Shown in pieces: positions 8,660-17,839 of a stretch of 64,000 nucleotides of DNA; position 1 is the stretch's first letter, and every line of letters starts with the position of its first letter. This DNA is from Pseudoduganella flava (lineage in GTDB: Bacteria; Pseudomonadota; Gammaproteobacteria; Burkholderiales; Burkholderiaceae_D), in assembly GCF_007830495.1 (NCBI RefSeq), contig NZ_VLKW01000001.1, positions 806,001 through 870,000 of the forward strand, given 5' to 3'. Made by a program: the position numbers and the translations under genes. The notes under the pieces were generated by a model that ran no database searches, was not told the origin of the DNA, and worked only from the letters and a program-made list of their open reading frames with translations.

Positions 8660-8716
8660 GCGGAAGTCGGGGTCAGACCCGCCGGGTCGGACCCCAGGGT
8701 TTGCTTTTGGGGTGAA
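8660..8716 (-). repeat. intergenic palindromic repeat, GGTCGGACCC family, copy 2
   Basis: On the minus strand this reads CACCCCAAAAGCAAACCCTG, then GGGTCCGACCCGGCGGGTCTGACCC split by a short loop. It matches copy 1 at 1226-1275 over most of its length in the opposite orientation. It sits in the gap between xylF and the dehydratase gene (8549-8746), which otherwise holds the xylF leader. Confidence 0.68.
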
Positions 8717-8746
8717 TGCATGCGGTTCGACCCGCACACGTTCGTT

Positions 8747-10513
8747 CTAGTGGTTATGCCGCGGCAGCACCGCGCCCACATTCCTGTACTCCAGCGCCAG
8801 CTCCATGCAAGCCCCGCTCTGCATCTGACCCACCGTGGACCGGTAGATCTCCTGCCACGGCGTCTGGCTCGGCGGTACCGGTGGGATGCCGTCGGCCTTG
8901 CGGCGCTCGATCTCGGCGTCGTCCACCAGCATGTTGGCGGTGCCGTTGTTCAGGTCGATGCGGATCGTGTCGCCCGTGCGGATCCATGCGAGGCCGCCGC
9001 CCACCGCCGATTCCGGCGACGCGTTCAGGATCGACGGGCTGTCCGACGTGCCGGACTGGCGGCCGTCGCCCAACGTCGGCAGGTTGTTGATGCCGCGCTT
9101 GATCAGCGCATCGGGCGGTTGCATGTTGACGACTTCGGCCGAGCCGGGCCAGCCGATCGGGCCGGCGCCGCGGATCACGAGGATGCAGTTCTCGTCGATG
9201 TTCAACGACGGGTCGTTGATCCGCTTGTGGTAATCGTCCGAGCCGTCGAACACGATGGCGCGGCATTCGAACACGCCCTCGTGGCCCGGCTGCTTCAGGT
9301 AGCGCTGGCGGAAGTCTTCCGAGATCACGGACGTCTTCATGATCGCGAAGTCGAACAGATTCCCGGACAGGACGAAGAAGCCCGCCTTTTCCTTCAGCGG
9401 CGCGTCGAACGGCCAGATCATCTCGCGGTCGTTGGTCTCGCGGCCGGCGAGGTTTTCCGCCATCGTCTTGCCCGTCACCGTCAGGCGCTGCGAGCGCAGC
9501 TTGCCTTTCTGCTCCAGTTCCCACATCACGGCCGGTACGCCGCCGGCACGGTGGAAGCGCTCGCCCAGGTATTTGCCGGACGGTTGCATGTTCAGCAGCA
9601 GCGGCACGTCGTGGCCGTACTTCATCCAGTCTTCCGTATGGATCTCGACGCCGGCATGGCGCGCCATCGCCATGATGTGCTGCTGCGCATTGGTCGAACC
9701 GCCGATCGCCGCGTTCGTGACGATCGCGTCGAGGAACGCGTCGCGCGTCAGGATCGCGGACGGGCGGATGTCCTGCTCGGCCAGCGCGACGATGCGGCGG
9801 CCCGTTTCATACGCCATCTGGCCCCGTTCGCGGTACGGCGCGGGAATCGCCGAGCAGCCCGTCAGCGACATGCCGAGCGCCTCGGCGATCGCGTTCATCG
9901 TCGATGCCGTGCCCATCGTGTTGCAGTGGCCGGCCGACGGTGCCGAGGCGGCCGCGATCTCGAGGAACTTCTCGTTGTCGATCTCGCCCGCAGCCAGGCG
10001 GCGGCGGCCTTTCCAGATCGCCGCGCCGGAGCCGACCAGCTCACCATCGAGCCAGCCGTCCAGCATCGGGCCGCCGGACAGCACGATGGCCGGGATGTCC
10101 ACGGTGGCCGCGGCCATCAGCTGCGACGGTGTCGTCTTGTCGCAGCCCGTCGTCAGCACGACGGCGTCGATCGGATAGCCGTGCAGGATCTCGACCAGGC
10201 CCATATAGGCCAGGTTGCGGTCGATCGCGGCGGTGGGGCGGCGGCAGTTCTCGAAGATCGGATGCAGCGGGAATTCCATCGGAATGCCGCCCGCATCGCG
10301 GATGCCGTCGCGCACGCGCTTGGCCAGGTCCAGGTGGATGCGGTTGCATGGGCTGATGTCGCTGCCCGACTGGGCGATGCCGATGATCGGCTTGCCGCTG
10401 CGGAGTTCTTCCGGGGTGATCCCGTAATTCATGAAGCGCTCGAGATACAGCGCGGTCATGTCGATGTGGTCCGGATTGTCGAACCAGTCCTGCGATCGGT
10501 AACGGCGGGTCAT
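8747..10513 (-). CDS. IlvD/Edd-family sugar-acid dehydratase (D-xylonate dehydratase candidate)
   Basis: A 588-residue dehydratase that would convert D-xylonate to 2-keto-3-deoxyxylonate (Weimberg step 3); L-arabinonate is an alternative substrate in this family. The iron-sulfur cysteines expected in IlvD/Edd enzymes appear in SDISPCNR, TTGCDKTTPSQ and the GHCNTMGTASTMNA motif. The C-terminal swivelling domain has GTSDSPSILNASPESAVGGG. ATG 10513 is preferred over an in-frame TTG four codons upstream. The stop of the lactonase gene lies 4 bases before it, so the genes are tightly coupled. The surrounding xylose dehydrogenase, lactonase and XylX-type enzyme favour xylonate. Substrate assignment is inference from context. 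Confidence 0.87.
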   Translation of the reverse strand: MTRRYRSQDWFDNPDHIDMTALYLERFMNYGITPEELRSGKPIIGIAQSGSDISPCNRIHLDLAKRVRDGIRDAGGIPMEFPLHPIFENCRRPTAAIDRNLAYMGLVEILHGYPIDAVVLTTGCDKTTPSQLMAAATVDIPAIVLSGGPMLDGWLDGELVGSGAAIWKGRRRLAAGEIDNEKFLEIAAASAPSAGHCNTMGTASTMNAIAEALGMSLTGCSAIPAPYRERGQMAYETGRRIVALAEQDIRPSAILTRDAFLDAIVTNAAIGGSTNAQQHIMAMARHAGVEIHTEDWMKYGHDVPLLLNMQPSGKYLGERFHRAGGVPAVMWELEQKGKLRSQRLTVTGKTMAENLAGRETNDREMIWPFDAPLKEKAGFFVLSGNLFDFAIMKTSVISEDFRQRYLKQPGHEGVFECRAIVFDGSDDYHKRINDPSLNIDENCILVIRGAGPIGWPGSAEVVNMQPPDALIKRGINNLPTLGDGRQSGTSDSPSILNASPESAVGGGLAWIRTGDTIRIDLNNGTANMLVDDAEIERRKADGIPPVPPSQTPWQEIYRSTVGQMQSGACMELALEYRNVGAVLPRHNH

Positions 10514-10517
10514 GATG

Positions 10518-11387
10518 TCATCCAAGCTTGATCAGGTGTTGCGGCAGCCCGGGCACGTCGACGGGGAAGGCGAACACGCCGCCCGCCAGCGGGGCGGCAG
10601 CACGTTCGTCTTCCGTCAGTCCCTTCGTGGCTGTCGTGGCGAAAGCGGTTTTCAGGTCCGGCCCGCCGAACGCGATCTTCGTCACGTTCGGCACCGGGAA
10701 CGCTACGGTGCGCAGCAGCGCGCCCGCTGGAGAATAGCATTCGACGCGGGCACCGCGGAACACGGCGACCCAAACGTTGCCGGCCGCGTCGACGGCGCTG
10801 CCGTCCGGCCAGCCCGGCTCCTTGACCGTCGCGAACAGGCGCTTGTTGGCCAGCGTGCCGTCGGCCTGCACGTCGAACGCGTGGACGGTTTTGCCGAACG
10901 TGTCGGTGTGGTAGAAGGTCTTGCGGTCAGGGCTGAAGGCCGGGCCGTTCGTGATGATGATGCCGTCGTCGTGCCGCGTCAGCTCGCCGCCGGCATAGCG
11001 GTACAGCGCGCCGCTGGCGGCCGTTTCGGCATTGTCCATCGAGCCGAACCAGATGGCGCCGTCATGCGCCACGTGCCCGTCGTTCAGGCGGTTGCCGGGG
11101 CGGTCGTCCTCGAACGTCGTCACGGTCGTGAACTCACCGCTGGTCGGGTCGAAGCGCAGCAGCTTGCCGGCCACGCCGCACACGAAGCCGCCGCCATCGA
11201 CCGGCAGCGCGAAGCCGGTTTCGCCCGGCATGTCCCACGTGCGGCGGTTCTCCCCCTGCGCATCGCAACGGTGCAGCTTGTGCTGCTTGATGTCGACGAA
11301 GTACAGCATCTGTTCGGCCGGGTGCCAGATCGGGCCTTCGCCCAAGGTGGCGGCCAGCGGCCAGATGCACTGTGGCGTCGTGCTCAT
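10518..11387 (-). CDS. SMP-30/gluconolactonase-family sugar lactonase (xylonolactonase candidate)
   Basis: A 289-residue six-bladed-propeller lactonase with the SMP-30 metal-site phrases: LGEGPIW (Glu near residue 17), RLNDGHVAHDG, IITNGPAFSPD and GWPDGSAVD. It would hydrolyse D-xylono-1,4-lactone to xylonate between the dehydrogenase and the dehydratase. A long in-frame extension upstream is possible but is a shadow of the SDR gene. ATG 11387 overlaps the SDR stop by 4 bases (ATGA). No signal peptide is seen, so it acts in the cytoplasm. The family is certain; the specific lactone is inferred from the operon. Confidence 0.88.
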   Translation of the reverse strand: MSTTPQCIWPLAATLGEGPIWHPAEQMLYFVDIKQHKLHRCDAQGENRRTWDMPGETGFALPVDGGGFVCGVAGKLLRFDPTSGEFTTVTTFEDDRPGNRLNDGHVAHDGAIWFGSMDNAETAASGALYRYAGGELTRHDDGIIITNGPAFSPDRKTFYHTDTFGKTVHAFDVQADGTLANKRLFATVKEPGWPDGSAVDAAGNVWVAVFRGARVECYSPAGALLRTVAFPVPNVTKIAFGGPDLKTAFATTATKGLTEDERAAAPLAGGVFAFPVDVPGLPQHLIKLG

Positions 11388-12181
11388 TTGCCGTCCCCGT
11401 ACCAGCCGGCGTCGACGAAGTAATCGCGGCCCGTGCAGCGCGACGCCTGGTTCGACGACAGGAACAGCGTCAGCGCGGCCACGTCTTCGGGCTCGATACG
11501 CTCTTTGAGCAGTTGCGAGGCCATGATCTGCGCTTCGCCTTCCGGCGTGTACCACAGCGCCATCTGCTTCGGCGTCTTCACCGAGCCGGGGATCACCGTG
11601 TTGACGCGGATGCCGTCGTTGCCCAGGTCGCGCGCGAGGCCACGCGTCAAGCCTTCGATCGCGGCCTTGGCCGTCATGTACAACGTCAGGTTCGGCAGCG
11701 CCAGGTACCACGAGATCGAACCGAAGTTCAGGATCACGCCGCTGCCGGCCTTCTTCATGCCCGGCGCCACGGCTTGCGCGCAGAAGAACTGGTGGCGCAG
11801 GTTGACGGCCAGGCTGTCGTCCCAGTACTGCGGGGTCACTTCGTGCACGCTGTGGCGATGGTCGTTGGCCGCGTTATTGATCAGGATCTCGACGGCGCCG
11901 ATGTCCCGCTCGATGTCTGCAAACGTTTTCGCAAGCTCGTCCAGATTGGTCATGTCGCAGTGGATGAAGCGCGGCTGATGCCGCGCGTTCGGGTAGCTCG
12001 CGGCCAGTTCGCGCGACGGTTCGTCGGCGATATCCAGGAACACGACCTGCGACCCTTGCTGCACATAGGCGTCGACAATGCCGGCGCCGATGCCGGTGCC
12101 GCCGCCGGTGACGACGACACGCTTGTCCTTCAGATCCGGATAGGTGGCATATTCAAACGGTTTCTTTCTGTCGCCAGCCAT
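11384..12181 (-). CDS. SDR-family D-xylose 1-dehydrogenase candidate
   Basis: A 265-residue classical short-chain dehydrogenase. It has the nucleotide-binding TGGGTGIGAG (residues about 25-34), the NNAAN motif, and the catalytic Ser/Tyr/Lys set in GSISWY and LYMTAKAA. Caulobacter-type D-xylose dehydrogenase is an SDR of similar length and makes D-xylonolactone with NAD+. The gene overlaps the lactonase by 4 bases and follows the XylX-type gene with only one base between stop and start, so the four enzymes are clearly one operon. Other sugar dehydrogenases (L-arabinose, D-galactose) share this family, so the substrate is an inference from the xylose transporter and xylanases nearby. Confidence 0.85.
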   Translation of the reverse strand: MAGDRKKPFEYATYPDLKDKRVVVTGGGTGIGAGIVDAYVQQGSQVVFLDIADEPSRELAASYPNARHQPRFIHCDMTNLDELAKTFADIERDIGAVEILINNAANDHRHSVHEVTPQYWDDSLAVNLRHQFFCAQAVAPGMKKAGSGVILNFGSISWYLALPNLTLYMTAKAAIEGLTRGLARDLGNDGIRVNTVIPGSVKTPKQMALWYTPEGEAQIMASQLLKERIEPEDVAALTLFLSSNQASRCTGRDYFVDAGWYGDGK

Positions 12182-12182
12182 C

Positions 12183-13382
12183 TCATTTACCTCCAGTGGT
12201 ATTTCCCAGCAACCCGCGGCGGGCGAGGTTGCCGTACAGGGCGCGAACGCCGAAGGTCCACGGCGCGATTTCGTCGCTGCGGTGGACGTGGTTGATCAAT
12301 GCCCCCAGCGCCGGACTCGCGACCGTGACGCGGTCGCCCTTGTGGTGCGTGAAACCGCCGCCCTTCGTGTCGCGGTCCTTGATGGGGGAGAACATCGTCC
12401 CGAGGAACAGCATGAAGCCGTCCGGGTACTGGTGGTGCGCGCCGCACGTCTGGCCCACGAGGTCGAGCGGGTCGCGGCTGATCTGCTTCATCAGGCTGAT
12501 TCCGTCCAGCTCGAAGCCGTCGTCCTCGCCCTCGATCGTCATCCGCACTTCGGCGGCGCGCACCGTGTCCATCGTGAAGTGGTTGTCGAACAGGCGCACG
12601 AACGGGCCGATCGCGCAGGAGCCGTTGTTGTCCTTCGCCTTACCCAGCAACAGCGCGCTGCGGCCTTCGATGTCGCGCAGGTTCACGTCGTTGCCCAGCG
12701 TGGCGCCGACGACCTGGCCGCGGCTGTTCACGGCCAGCACGATCTCCGGTTCCGGGTTGTTCCATTTCGATTCCGGGTGCAGGCCGACGTCCGCACCGAA
12801 GCCCACGGCGGACATCGGCTGCGACTTCGAGAACACCTCGGCGTACGGGCCGATGCCCACTTCCATGTATTGCGACCACGCGCCGCGGCTGATGAACTCC
12901 TGCTTCAGCTGCTCGGCCTGGGGCGAACCCGGCTTGATGCTGGACAGGTCGGCGCCGATCGTCGCCAGCAGTTCGCCGCGCAGGCTCTCCGCGCGGGCCG
13001 GGTCGCCGCCCGCCTGTTCCTCGATCACGCGCTCGAGCAGGCTCACGGCGAACGTCACGCCGCACGCCTTGAGCGCCTGCAGGTCGCACGGCGCCAGCAG
13101 GCGCGGTGCGGTGGCCGGCGCGTTGGCGTCCAGCGCCGTCTCGATCAGCTGCGTGACGGGGCCGAGCGATTCGCCCGGCGCGCTGCGCACGACGCTGACC
13201 AGGTCTTCGCGTTCGAACAGTTCGGCGACGGTCGGTGCGTGGGCGGTGATGTCGAACACCTCGCCGTTGCGCACGGCGACGACGCACGGTCCGTTGACGT
13301 CACCGGCCCGCCATACGCGGCCCACGAGCAGTGCCTGCGACAGGTCGGCAGGCAGCAGCGACAATGCTGGCGCTTCCTTCAT
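12183..13382 (-). CDS. fumarylacetoacetate hydrolase-family 2-keto-3-deoxyxylonate dehydratase (XylX type)
   Basis: A 399-residue protein with a C-terminal FAH fold. Acidic metal-binding residues lie in YAEVFSKSQ, WNNPEPEIVLAVNSRG and ALLLGKAKDNNGSC, the usual FAH pattern of paired glutamates and an aspartate. Length matches Caulobacter XylX, which dehydrates 2-keto-3-deoxy-D-xylonate to 2-ketoglutarate semialdehyde; the L-arabinose route normally uses a different fold for this step. Its presence is therefore the best single clue that the operon serves D-xylose. It starts 33 bases after the glucarate dehydratase gene. The semialdehyde dehydrogenase that would finish the pathway is not in the window. 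Confidence 0.85.
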   Translation of the reverse strand: MKEAPALSLLPADLSQALLVGRVWRAGDVNGPCVVAVRNGEVFDITAHAPTVAELFEREDLVSVVRSAPGESLGPVTQLIETALDANAPATAPRLLAPCDLQALKACGVTFAVSLLERVIEEQAGGDPARAESLRGELLATIGADLSSIKPGSPQAEQLKQEFISRGAWSQYMEVGIGPYAEVFSKSQPMSAVGFGADVGLHPESKWNNPEPEIVLAVNSRGQVVGATLGNDVNLRDIEGRSALLLGKAKDNNGSCAIGPFVRLFDNHFTMDTVRAAEVRMTIEGEDDGFELDGISLMKQISRDPLDLVGQTCGAHHQYPDGFMLFLGTMFSPIKDRDTKGGGFTHHKGDRVTVASPALGALINHVHRSDEIAPWTFGVRALYGNLARRGLLGNTTGGK

Positions 13383-13415
13383 ATGAGTCTCCTGTTGTTC
13401 TGGTTGTGGATGTGT

Positions 13416-14858
13416 TCAGCGGCCCAGGCTGGGCAGCTTGGGCGAATAGGTCCATCCCGGGATCAGGTACTGCATCGCCATCGCGTCGTCGCGCGCGCCG
13501 GTGCCGACCTGCTTGTACAGCTCGTGCGCGGCGGCGATGCGGTCCAGGTCCGGCTCGATGCCCAGGCCCGGGCGGTCCGTCACGGCCACTTCGCCGGCCT
13601 TGATCTGCAGCGGCTCCTTCGTCAGGCGCTCTTGCCCTTCCTGCCAGATCCAGTGCGTGTCGATCGCCGTGATGCGGCCCGGCGCGGCGGCCGCCGCATG
13701 GGTGAACATCGCCAGCGACACGTCGAAGTGGTTGTTCGAATGCGAGCCCCACGTCATGCCCCATTCCTGGCACAGCTGCGCCAGGCGCACGGAACCCTGC
13801 ATCGTCCAGAAGTGTGGATCGGCCAGCGGAATGTCGACGGCGTTCAGCAGGTGCGAGTGCGCCATCTGGCGCCAGTCCGTGGCGATCATGTTGGTGGCCG
13901 TCGGCAGGCCGGTGGCGCGCTTGAACTCGGCCATGATCTCGCGGCCCGAATAGCCCTGTTCGGGGCCGCACGGATCTTCCGCGTAGGCCAGCACATCGCC
14001 CTGGCCCTTGCACAGGCGGATCGCCTCTTCCAGCGACCAGGCGCCGTTCGGGTCCAGGGTCACGCGCGAATCGGGGAAGCGGCGCTTGATCGCCGTGACG
14101 GCCGCGATCTCCTCCTCGCCACGCATCACGCCGCCCTTCAGCTTGAAGTCGCGGAAGCCGTAGCGCGCCACGGTGGCCTCGGCCTGCGCGACGATCGCAT
14201 CGACGGTGACGGCTTCCTGGTGGCGGATGTGGTACCAGTCGTTCGGATTGCCGGAGCCGGCCAGGTAGGGCAGGTCGGTGCGGGTGCGGTCGCCGATGTA
14301 GAACAGGTAGGCGAGCATCGGCACCTTGTCGCGCTGCTGCCCGCTGCCCAGCAGTTCGCAGACGGGCACGCCCAGGTGCTGGCCCAGCAGATCCAGCAGC
14401 GCCGCCTCGATAGCCGTGACGACGTTCTCGAGGCGCAGGTTGATTTCGTGCGGCTGCTTCAGCACGGCCGCCTCGGCGGCCGAGGTGACCTGGTGCTGCA
14501 TCGTCTGCGGGCCGCGCATCTCTCCCGACCCTTTGCCGGCGATACCTTCGCGCACGGCGTTCAGCGTGCGGTTGTAGCGGCCGATCTCGGTGCCGACGAC
14601 GCGGCCGACCGAGTTTTCCAGCGCCTTGTTGATGCCGGCGCCGCCCGGCACTTCGCCGATGCCGGTATTGCCGGCACTGTCGGTCAGCAGCACGAGGGTG
14701 CGGATGAAATAGGGCGCATGCGCGCCGCACAGGTTGAACAGCATGCTGTCGTGGCCTGCGACGGGAATCACCTGCATCGAGGTGATGACGGGGGTCTTGG
14801 TTGTCTCCACGCGACTCTCGTTATTGTGTTTGGCTGAACTATGTGTTGCTTGTACCAT
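13416..14858 (-). CDS. gudD: glucarate dehydratase
   Basis: A 480-residue enolase-superfamily enzyme. The N-terminal phrase [22 protein letters not shown], cut here to its recognisable core [12 protein letters not shown], is typical of GudD. The barrel carries the KxK base (FKLKGGVM), the metal ligands near LDPNGAW and AYAEDPCG, and the catalytic His in HSNNHFD. It removes water from D-glucarate to give 5-keto-4-deoxyglucarate. The product is about 30 residues longer than usual at the N-terminus; ATG 14858 is the only good start before the conserved region. As first gene of the Weimberg operon it links uronic acid side chains of glucuronoxylan, once oxidised, to the same regulatory unit. Confidence 0.88.
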   Translation of the reverse strand: MVQATHSSAKHNNESRVETTKTPVITSMQVIPVAGHDSMLFNLCGAHAPYFIRTLVLLTDSAGNTGIGEVPGGAGINKALENSVGRVVGTEIGRYNRTLNAVREGIAGKGSGEMRGPQTMQHQVTSAAEAAVLKQPHEINLRLENVVTAIEAALLDLLGQHLGVPVCELLGSGQQRDKVPMLAYLFYIGDRTRTDLPYLAGSGNPNDWYHIRHQEAVTVDAIVAQAEATVARYGFRDFKLKGGVMRGEEEIAAVTAIKRRFPDSRVTLDPNGAWSLEEAIRLCKGQGDVLAYAEDPCGPEQGYSGREIMAEFKRATGLPTATNMIATDWRQMAHSHLLNAVDIPLADPHFWTMQGSVRLAQLCQEWGMTWGSHSNNHFDVSLAMFTHAAAAAPGRITAIDTHWIWQEGQERLTKEPLQIKAGEVAVTDRPGLGIEPDLDRIAAAHELYKQVGTGARDDAMAMQYLIPGWTYSPKLPSLGR

Positions 14859-14873
14859 CGCGCTGACCTAAAA

Positions 14874-14888
14874 TGAATAGCGCTAACA
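14874..14888. promoter_or_regulatory. candidate LacI-family (XylR-like) operator in the divergent gudD/esterase promoter
   Basis: TGAATAGCGCTAACA, with the perfect palindromic core TAGCGCTA at 14878-14885. It differs at one position from the site at 24004-24018. It lies about 16 bases upstream of the gudD start and between two divergent xylan operons. Sites containing AGCGCTAACA resemble those of xylose LacI repressors in other Proteobacteria (recalled, not checked). Confidence 0.65.
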
Positions 14889-15002
14889 TTTTTTGCAGTG
14901 TGCGCGATTTGTCGTAGCAAGTCAACATATCTCTGGCCCCCGCCGGAGCGCGCGCCCAAGAAGACGACGTGCCCGAACCAGGCACGCTAAAACGGAGACG
15001 AT

Positions 15003-16286
15003 ATGCACAACAAGTACACGCCGCTGCGCGCGGGCGGCGCAGCCATGCTCGCCGCGCTGGCGCTCGCCACCATTAGCACTGCGACCACCGCGGCCGCGGC
15101 CGACAGGCCCGGCAACTGGCACTGGGTCGCGTCCTGGGGCACCGCCCAGATGCAGCCGGAACCCCAGAACGAACTCGCCCTCGAACACTGGCAGGATGCC
15201 ACGCTGCGCCAGATCGTGCACGTGGCGCTGGGCGGCGAGAAGCTGCGGGTACGGATCAGCAATGTATTCGGCACCACGCCGCTCGTCATCGACGCGGCCG
15301 GCATCGGCCTGGCCCGCGCGCCAGGCGACCCGGCTATCGATCCGCAATCCGCCAGGCCGCTGACGTTCGGCGGCAAGGGCACCGTGATGATCCCGGCGGG
15401 CGCCGAATACTACAGCGACGTGGTGACGCTGCCGCACAAGGCCGGCGCGGACCTCGCCATTTCGCTGTACTTCAATGGCGCGCCAGGCAAGCAGACGGGC
15501 CACCCCGGCTCGCGTACCACCAGCTTCGTCGCGAAAGGGCAGCGCACGCTGGATGCGACCCTGGCCGATCCCGTCAAGACGCCGCGCTGGTACCTGCTGG
15601 CGGACGTGGAAGTGCAGGCGCCGCGCGACACCGGCGCGGTGGTGGCGGTCGGCGATTCGATCACCGATGGCTATGGCACGACGACGGACGGCAACGACCG
15701 CTGGCCGGATGCGCTGGCCGCCCGCATCGCCGCCGGCGGCAAGCCGATGGGTGTCGTCAACGTGGGCATCGGCGGCGGACGCATGCTGCGCGACGGCCTG
15801 GGCCCGAACCTGGCCTCGCGCTTCGACCGCGACGTGATCGGCCGCGCCGGCGTGACGCATGCGGTGGTGATGATCGGCGTGAACGACTTCGGCATCCAGC
15901 ACCGCAACGGCGAGGACATCCCGGCCGCCCGCGCCAAGCTGGTGGAAGACCTGCAGGTCGCGCACCGCCAGCTCGTCGAGCGGGCGCACGCGCACGGCAT
16001 CTGCGTCATCGGCGGCACCGTCACGCCATATGCGGGCAGCGATTACTACCGGCCGGCACCAGCCAACGAGGCGGATCGCCAGCAGCTGAACCAGTGGATC
16101 CGCACGTCCGGCGTGTTCGACGCGGTGGCCGACTTCGACGCGGCGCTGCGCGATCCCGCGCAGCCGGACCGGCTGAAGAAGGAATACGACAACGACGGCC
16201 TGCATCCATCGGTCGCCGGCCTGAAGGCGATGGCCGATGCCGTGCCGCTGGCCGCGCTGCGCAACCGCTGCGGAGGTGCCAAATGA
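15003..16286 (+). CDS. secreted SGNH/GDSL hydrolase, likely carbohydrate esterase
   Basis: A 427-residue exported esterase. A signal peptide ends near residue 33 (ATTAAAA). After an N-terminal beta-rich region the SGNH blocks appear in order: Ser219 in VAVGDSITDGYG, the glycine block NVGIGGGRML, the Asn block IGVNDFG, and Asp398/His401 in NDGLHPS. Such enzymes in xylan loci usually remove acetyl groups from xylose residues; the sequence proves a serine esterase, not the acyl group. It overlaps the GH43 gene by 4 bases and opens a plus-strand operon transcribed away from the Weimberg operon across a shared operator region. Confidence 0.85.
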   Translation: MHNKYTPLRAGGAAMLAALALATISTATTAAAADRPGNWHWVASWGTAQMQPEPQNELALEHWQDATLRQIVHVALGGEKLRVRISNVFGTTPLVIDAAGIGLARAPGDPAIDPQSARPLTFGGKGTVMIPAGAEYYSDVVTLPHKAGADLAISLYFNGAPGKQTGHPGSRTTSFVAKGQRTLDATLADPVKTPRWYLLADVEVQAPRDTGAVVAVGDSITDGYGTTTDGNDRWPDALAARIAAGGKPMGVVNVGIGGGRMLRDGLGPNLASRFDRDVIGRAGVTHAVVMIGVNDFGIQHRNGEDIPAARAKLVEDLQVAHRQLVERAHAHGICVIGGTVTPYAGSDYYRPAPANEADRQQLNQWIRTSGVFDAVADFDAALRDPAQPDRLKKEYDNDGLHPSVAGLKAMADAVPLAALRNRCGGAK

Positions 16287-17839
16287 AGCCGCTGCTGTTT
16301 GCCCTTGGATTGCTCGCGGGGACAGCGCAGGCAGCCGACACTTACCGCAATCCGGTGCTGCCCGGCTTCCACGCGGACCCCAGCATCTGCCGCGTCGGCA
16401 ACGACTACTACCTGGCCACCAGCAGCTTCGAGTACTTCCCCGGCGTGCCGATCTTCCACAGCAAGGATCTCGTGCACTGGAAGCAGATCGGCCATGCGCT
16501 GACGCGTACGTCGCAACTGCCGCTGGCCGGCCAGCGCTACTCGCGCGGCATCTTCGCGCCGACCCTGCGCTGCAACGAGACGGGCTTCTGGATGATCACG
16601 ACGAACGTGGACAACGGCGGCAACTTCTACGTCCACGCGAAGGACCCGGCCGGGCCGTGGTCCGAACCCGTGTGGATCAAGGAACAGCAGGGCTGGATCG
16701 ATCCATCTCTGTTCTTCGACGACGACGGCACCGTGTACTTCACGCGGCACGACGGCGGCGAGAAGGGCGGCGTGGCGCAGGCCCGCATCGACCTGAAGAC
16801 GGGCAAGCTGCTCGATGCGCCGAAGCGGATCTGGAACGGCACCGGTGGCGTGTGGCCGGAAGGGCCGCACCTGTACAAGATCAACGGCATGTACTACCTG
16901 ATGATCGCCGAGGGCGGCACGTCGTACAACCACGCGATCACGGTGGCGCGTTCGAAGTCCCCGTTCGGTCCGTTCGAGTCGAACCCCGCCAACCCGATCC
17001 TCACGCACCGCGGCAAGCCGGAGCAGCCGCTGCAGGCGCTCGGCCACGCCGACCTGGTGCAGACGCCGGACGGCAAGTGGTGGATGGTGCTGCTGGGCGT
17101 GCGCCCGCAGCAGAACAAGCATCACCTGGGCCGCGAAACGATGCTGGCACCCGTCACGTGGAAGGATGGCTGGCCGGTCGTCAACGACGGCAAGCCACTG
17201 ACGGTCGAGATGAGCGGGGCCGGCCTGCCACCGGCCGCGCCGTGGCCGGCGGAACCCGTGCGCACTGGCTTCGATGCGCCGCAGCTGGACCTGCGCTGGA
17301 CCTTCCTGCGCGGCCCGACGGATGGCCTGTATTCGCTGACGGAGCGTCCCGGCTGGCTGCGACTGAAGGGCAACCGGTGGACGATGGATGACGCGGCGAC
17401 GCCGGCCTTCGTGGCGCGCCGCCAGCAGCACCTGAACATGCGCGCCGCCATGCTGGTGGACTTCGCACCGGGCGGCCCGGGCCAGTATGCCGGGCTGGCG
17501 CTGCGGCAGAACGAGAACAACCACTACCAGCTGCGCATCGGCGGCAGCGCGGCGGCACGCCGCGTGGAACTGGTCACGCGCGTGAAGGGCGTGACGACGG
17601 CCGTTGCGTCCACTGCGCTGGCGACCGGGCCCGTGGAGCTGCAGGTACGCGCCTGGCCGGACCGCTATGAATTCAGCTATGCCCAGCAGGGCGGCAAGCC
17701 GGTGGTGCTGGGCAGCGCGCCGACGGCGCCGCTGTCGTCCGAGGAGGCCGGTGGATTCACCGGCGTGTTCGTGGGGATGTTCGCGACCGGCGCGCCGGCC
17801 GACGTCGACTGGTTCGACTACGAACCGCTGGGGGACTGA
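16283..17839 (+). CDS. secreted GH43 beta-xylosidase/arabinofuranosidase
   Basis: A 518-residue glycosidase with a short signal peptide (MKPLLFALGLLAGTAQA). The five-bladed propeller starts with the GH43 hallmark PGFHADPS, where Asp32 would be the general base, and has the general acid Glu193 in VWPEGPH. The pKa-modulating Asp is probably in QGWIDPSLFFDDDG. The C-terminal 200 residues form a beta-sandwich (SLTERPGWLRLKGN, then FTGVFVGMFATG), as in bacterial beta-xylosidases of the XynB type. ATG 16283 overlaps the esterase stop (ATGA). It removes xylose or arabinose from the ends or branches of xylo-oligosaccharides. Subfamily, and hence xylose versus arabinose, is not resolved here. Confidence 0.9.
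   Translation: MKPLLFALGLLAGTAQAADTYRNPVLPGFHADPSICRVGNDYYLATSSFEYFPGVPIFHSKDLVHWKQIGHALTRTSQLPLAGQRYSRGIFAPTLRCNETGFWMITTNVDNGGNFYVHAKDPAGPWSEPVWIKEQQGWIDPSLFFDDDGTVYFTRHDGGEKGGVAQARIDLKTGKLLDAPKRIWNGTGGVWPEGPHLYKINGMYYLMIAEGGTSYNHAITVARSKSPFGPFESNPANPILTHRGKPEQPLQALGHADLVQTPDGKWWMVLLGVRPQQNKHHLGRETMLAPVTWKDGWPVVNDGKPLTVEMSGAGLPPAAPWPAEPVRTGFDAPQLDLRWTFLRGPTDGLYSLTERPGWLRLKGNRWTMDDAATPAFVARRQQHLNMRAAMLVDFAPGGPGQYAGLALRQNENNHYQLRIGGSAAARRVELVTRVKGVTTAVASTALATGPVELQVRAWPDRYEFSYAQQGGKPVVLGSAPTAPLSSEEAGGFTGVFVGMFATGAPADVDWFDYEPLGD

Noticed and set aside
12144..14837. An 897-codon plus-strand open frame opposite the XylX-type and gudD genes
   Set aside because: No motif or start signal, and composition matches antisense of GC-rich codons.
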